A stretch of DNA of 23,271 nt, from contig JBGQKM010000059.1 of NCBI GenBank assembly GCA_041499515.1, positions 1 to 23,271 of the forward strand. The letters run 5' to 3'. How positions within the stretch are numbered: position 1 is the stretch's first letter; each line of letters begins with the position of its first letter. The stretch is from PALSA-1355 sp041499515. GTDB taxonomy: Bacteria > Planctomycetota > Planctomycetia > Pirellulales > PALSA-1355. The notes beneath the pieces were generated by a model. It made no database searches and was not told the DNA's origin. It worked only from the letters and a program-made list of their open reading frames with translations. The position numbers and the translations under genes were made by a program. Shown piece after piece: positions 23,024 to 23,271 of this stretch.

Positions 23024-23271
23024 TTACGTAATCTCGTAGCGGAAATTGCCGGCGTCGTCCACCGACACGTGGACCCGGGAAATCGCCTGTCCGGCGGCCA
23101 TGCGGGACAAAAACTCGCGGGAAACCTCCGGCAGCAAGGTTCGGGTCAGGATGTGGTAGACGTTGCGGGCTCCGCTCTCCACCTCCTTGCAGCGACCGGC
23201 AACCGCCGAAATCAGGGCGTCGTCGTAGTGAAACTCGGCGCGATGGTTGGACTTCAAGCGATCGGCAATCC
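23024..23271 (-). CDS. clpV: C-terminal end of T6SS ATPase ClpV/TssH (partial)
   Basis: The frame is open to the window edge; only about the last 82 residues are present. RCKEVESGARNVYHILTRT, followed by LLPEVSREFLSRMA and a VSVDDAGNFRYEI beta strand at the end, is the characteristic C-terminal D2 small domain of ClpV-type AAA+ proteins, which disassemble contracted T6SS sheaths. The EVESGARN motif fits ClpV rather than the housekeeping ClpB, and the vgrG and PAAR genes that follow on the same strand agree. The start and the Walker motifs lie outside the window. Confidence 0.9.
   Translation of the reverse strand, partial: IADRLKSNHRAEFHYDDALISAVAGRCKEVESGARNVYHILTRTLLPEVSREFLSRMAAGQAISRVHVSVDDAGNFRYEIT

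Overview
The window looks like chromosomal DNA from a planctomycete, probably of the Pirellula/Gemmata type. It is GC-rich. It carries a Tat-exported DUF1501 protein next to the tail of a second one, a BlaR1/M56 fragment fused to FG-GAP repeats, a Ser/Thr kinase fused to an FGE-sulfatase domain, a very large WD40/Ig-like/caspase-like exported protein, and a Gram-negative type VI secretion system (T6SS) section. The assignment rests on recognising protein families by eye; no search was run.

Left part (1-4.6 kb). On the minus strand are a possible gene start leaving the window, a DJ-1/PfpI protein and a decayed IS4-type transposase. On the plus strand are a C-terminal DUF1501 remnant, an intact DUF1501 protein, a small multi-pass membrane protein and a D-2-hydroxyacid dehydrogenase. 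The transposase remnant abuts the broken DUF1501 gene.

Middle part (4.6-10.6 kb, mostly plus strand). A mini-ORF starting MSHYIQYHN is followed by a two-part protein that I read as a candidate T6SS effector: an N-terminal peptidoglycan-binding-like adaptor domain and a C-terminal papain-like Cys/His domain. Next comes an N-terminally truncated M56 peptidase fused to about ten FG-GAP calcium-binding motifs. Its 5' end lies beside a second small fragment of the same IS element. The rest is sparse, with one weak ORF and, on the minus strand, a short lysine-rich secreted protein.

Right part (10.86 kb to the end, all minus strand). Reading in the direction of transcription: the C-terminus of ClpV/TssH (cut by the window edge), VgrG, a DUF6931-like protein, a PAAR protein, a membrane kinase with an external FGE-like domain, an 1800-residue exported WD40/PDZ-like/Ig-like protein with a degenerate caspase fold, and an outer-membrane beta-barrel protein. 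ClpV, VgrG and PAAR are the disassembly ATPase, spike and tip of a T6SS. The kinase and the giant protein are 24 bp apart and almost certainly co-transcribed. A plausible but untested reading is a phospho-signalling and envelope-scaffold module attached to the T6SS.

Most interesting points: the T6SS-linked kinase/FGE plus pseudo-caspase pair, the orphan CGPAA-type effector candidate, and two genes truncated next to fragments of the same IS element. No tRNA, rRNA, CRISPR array or intact mobile element was found.
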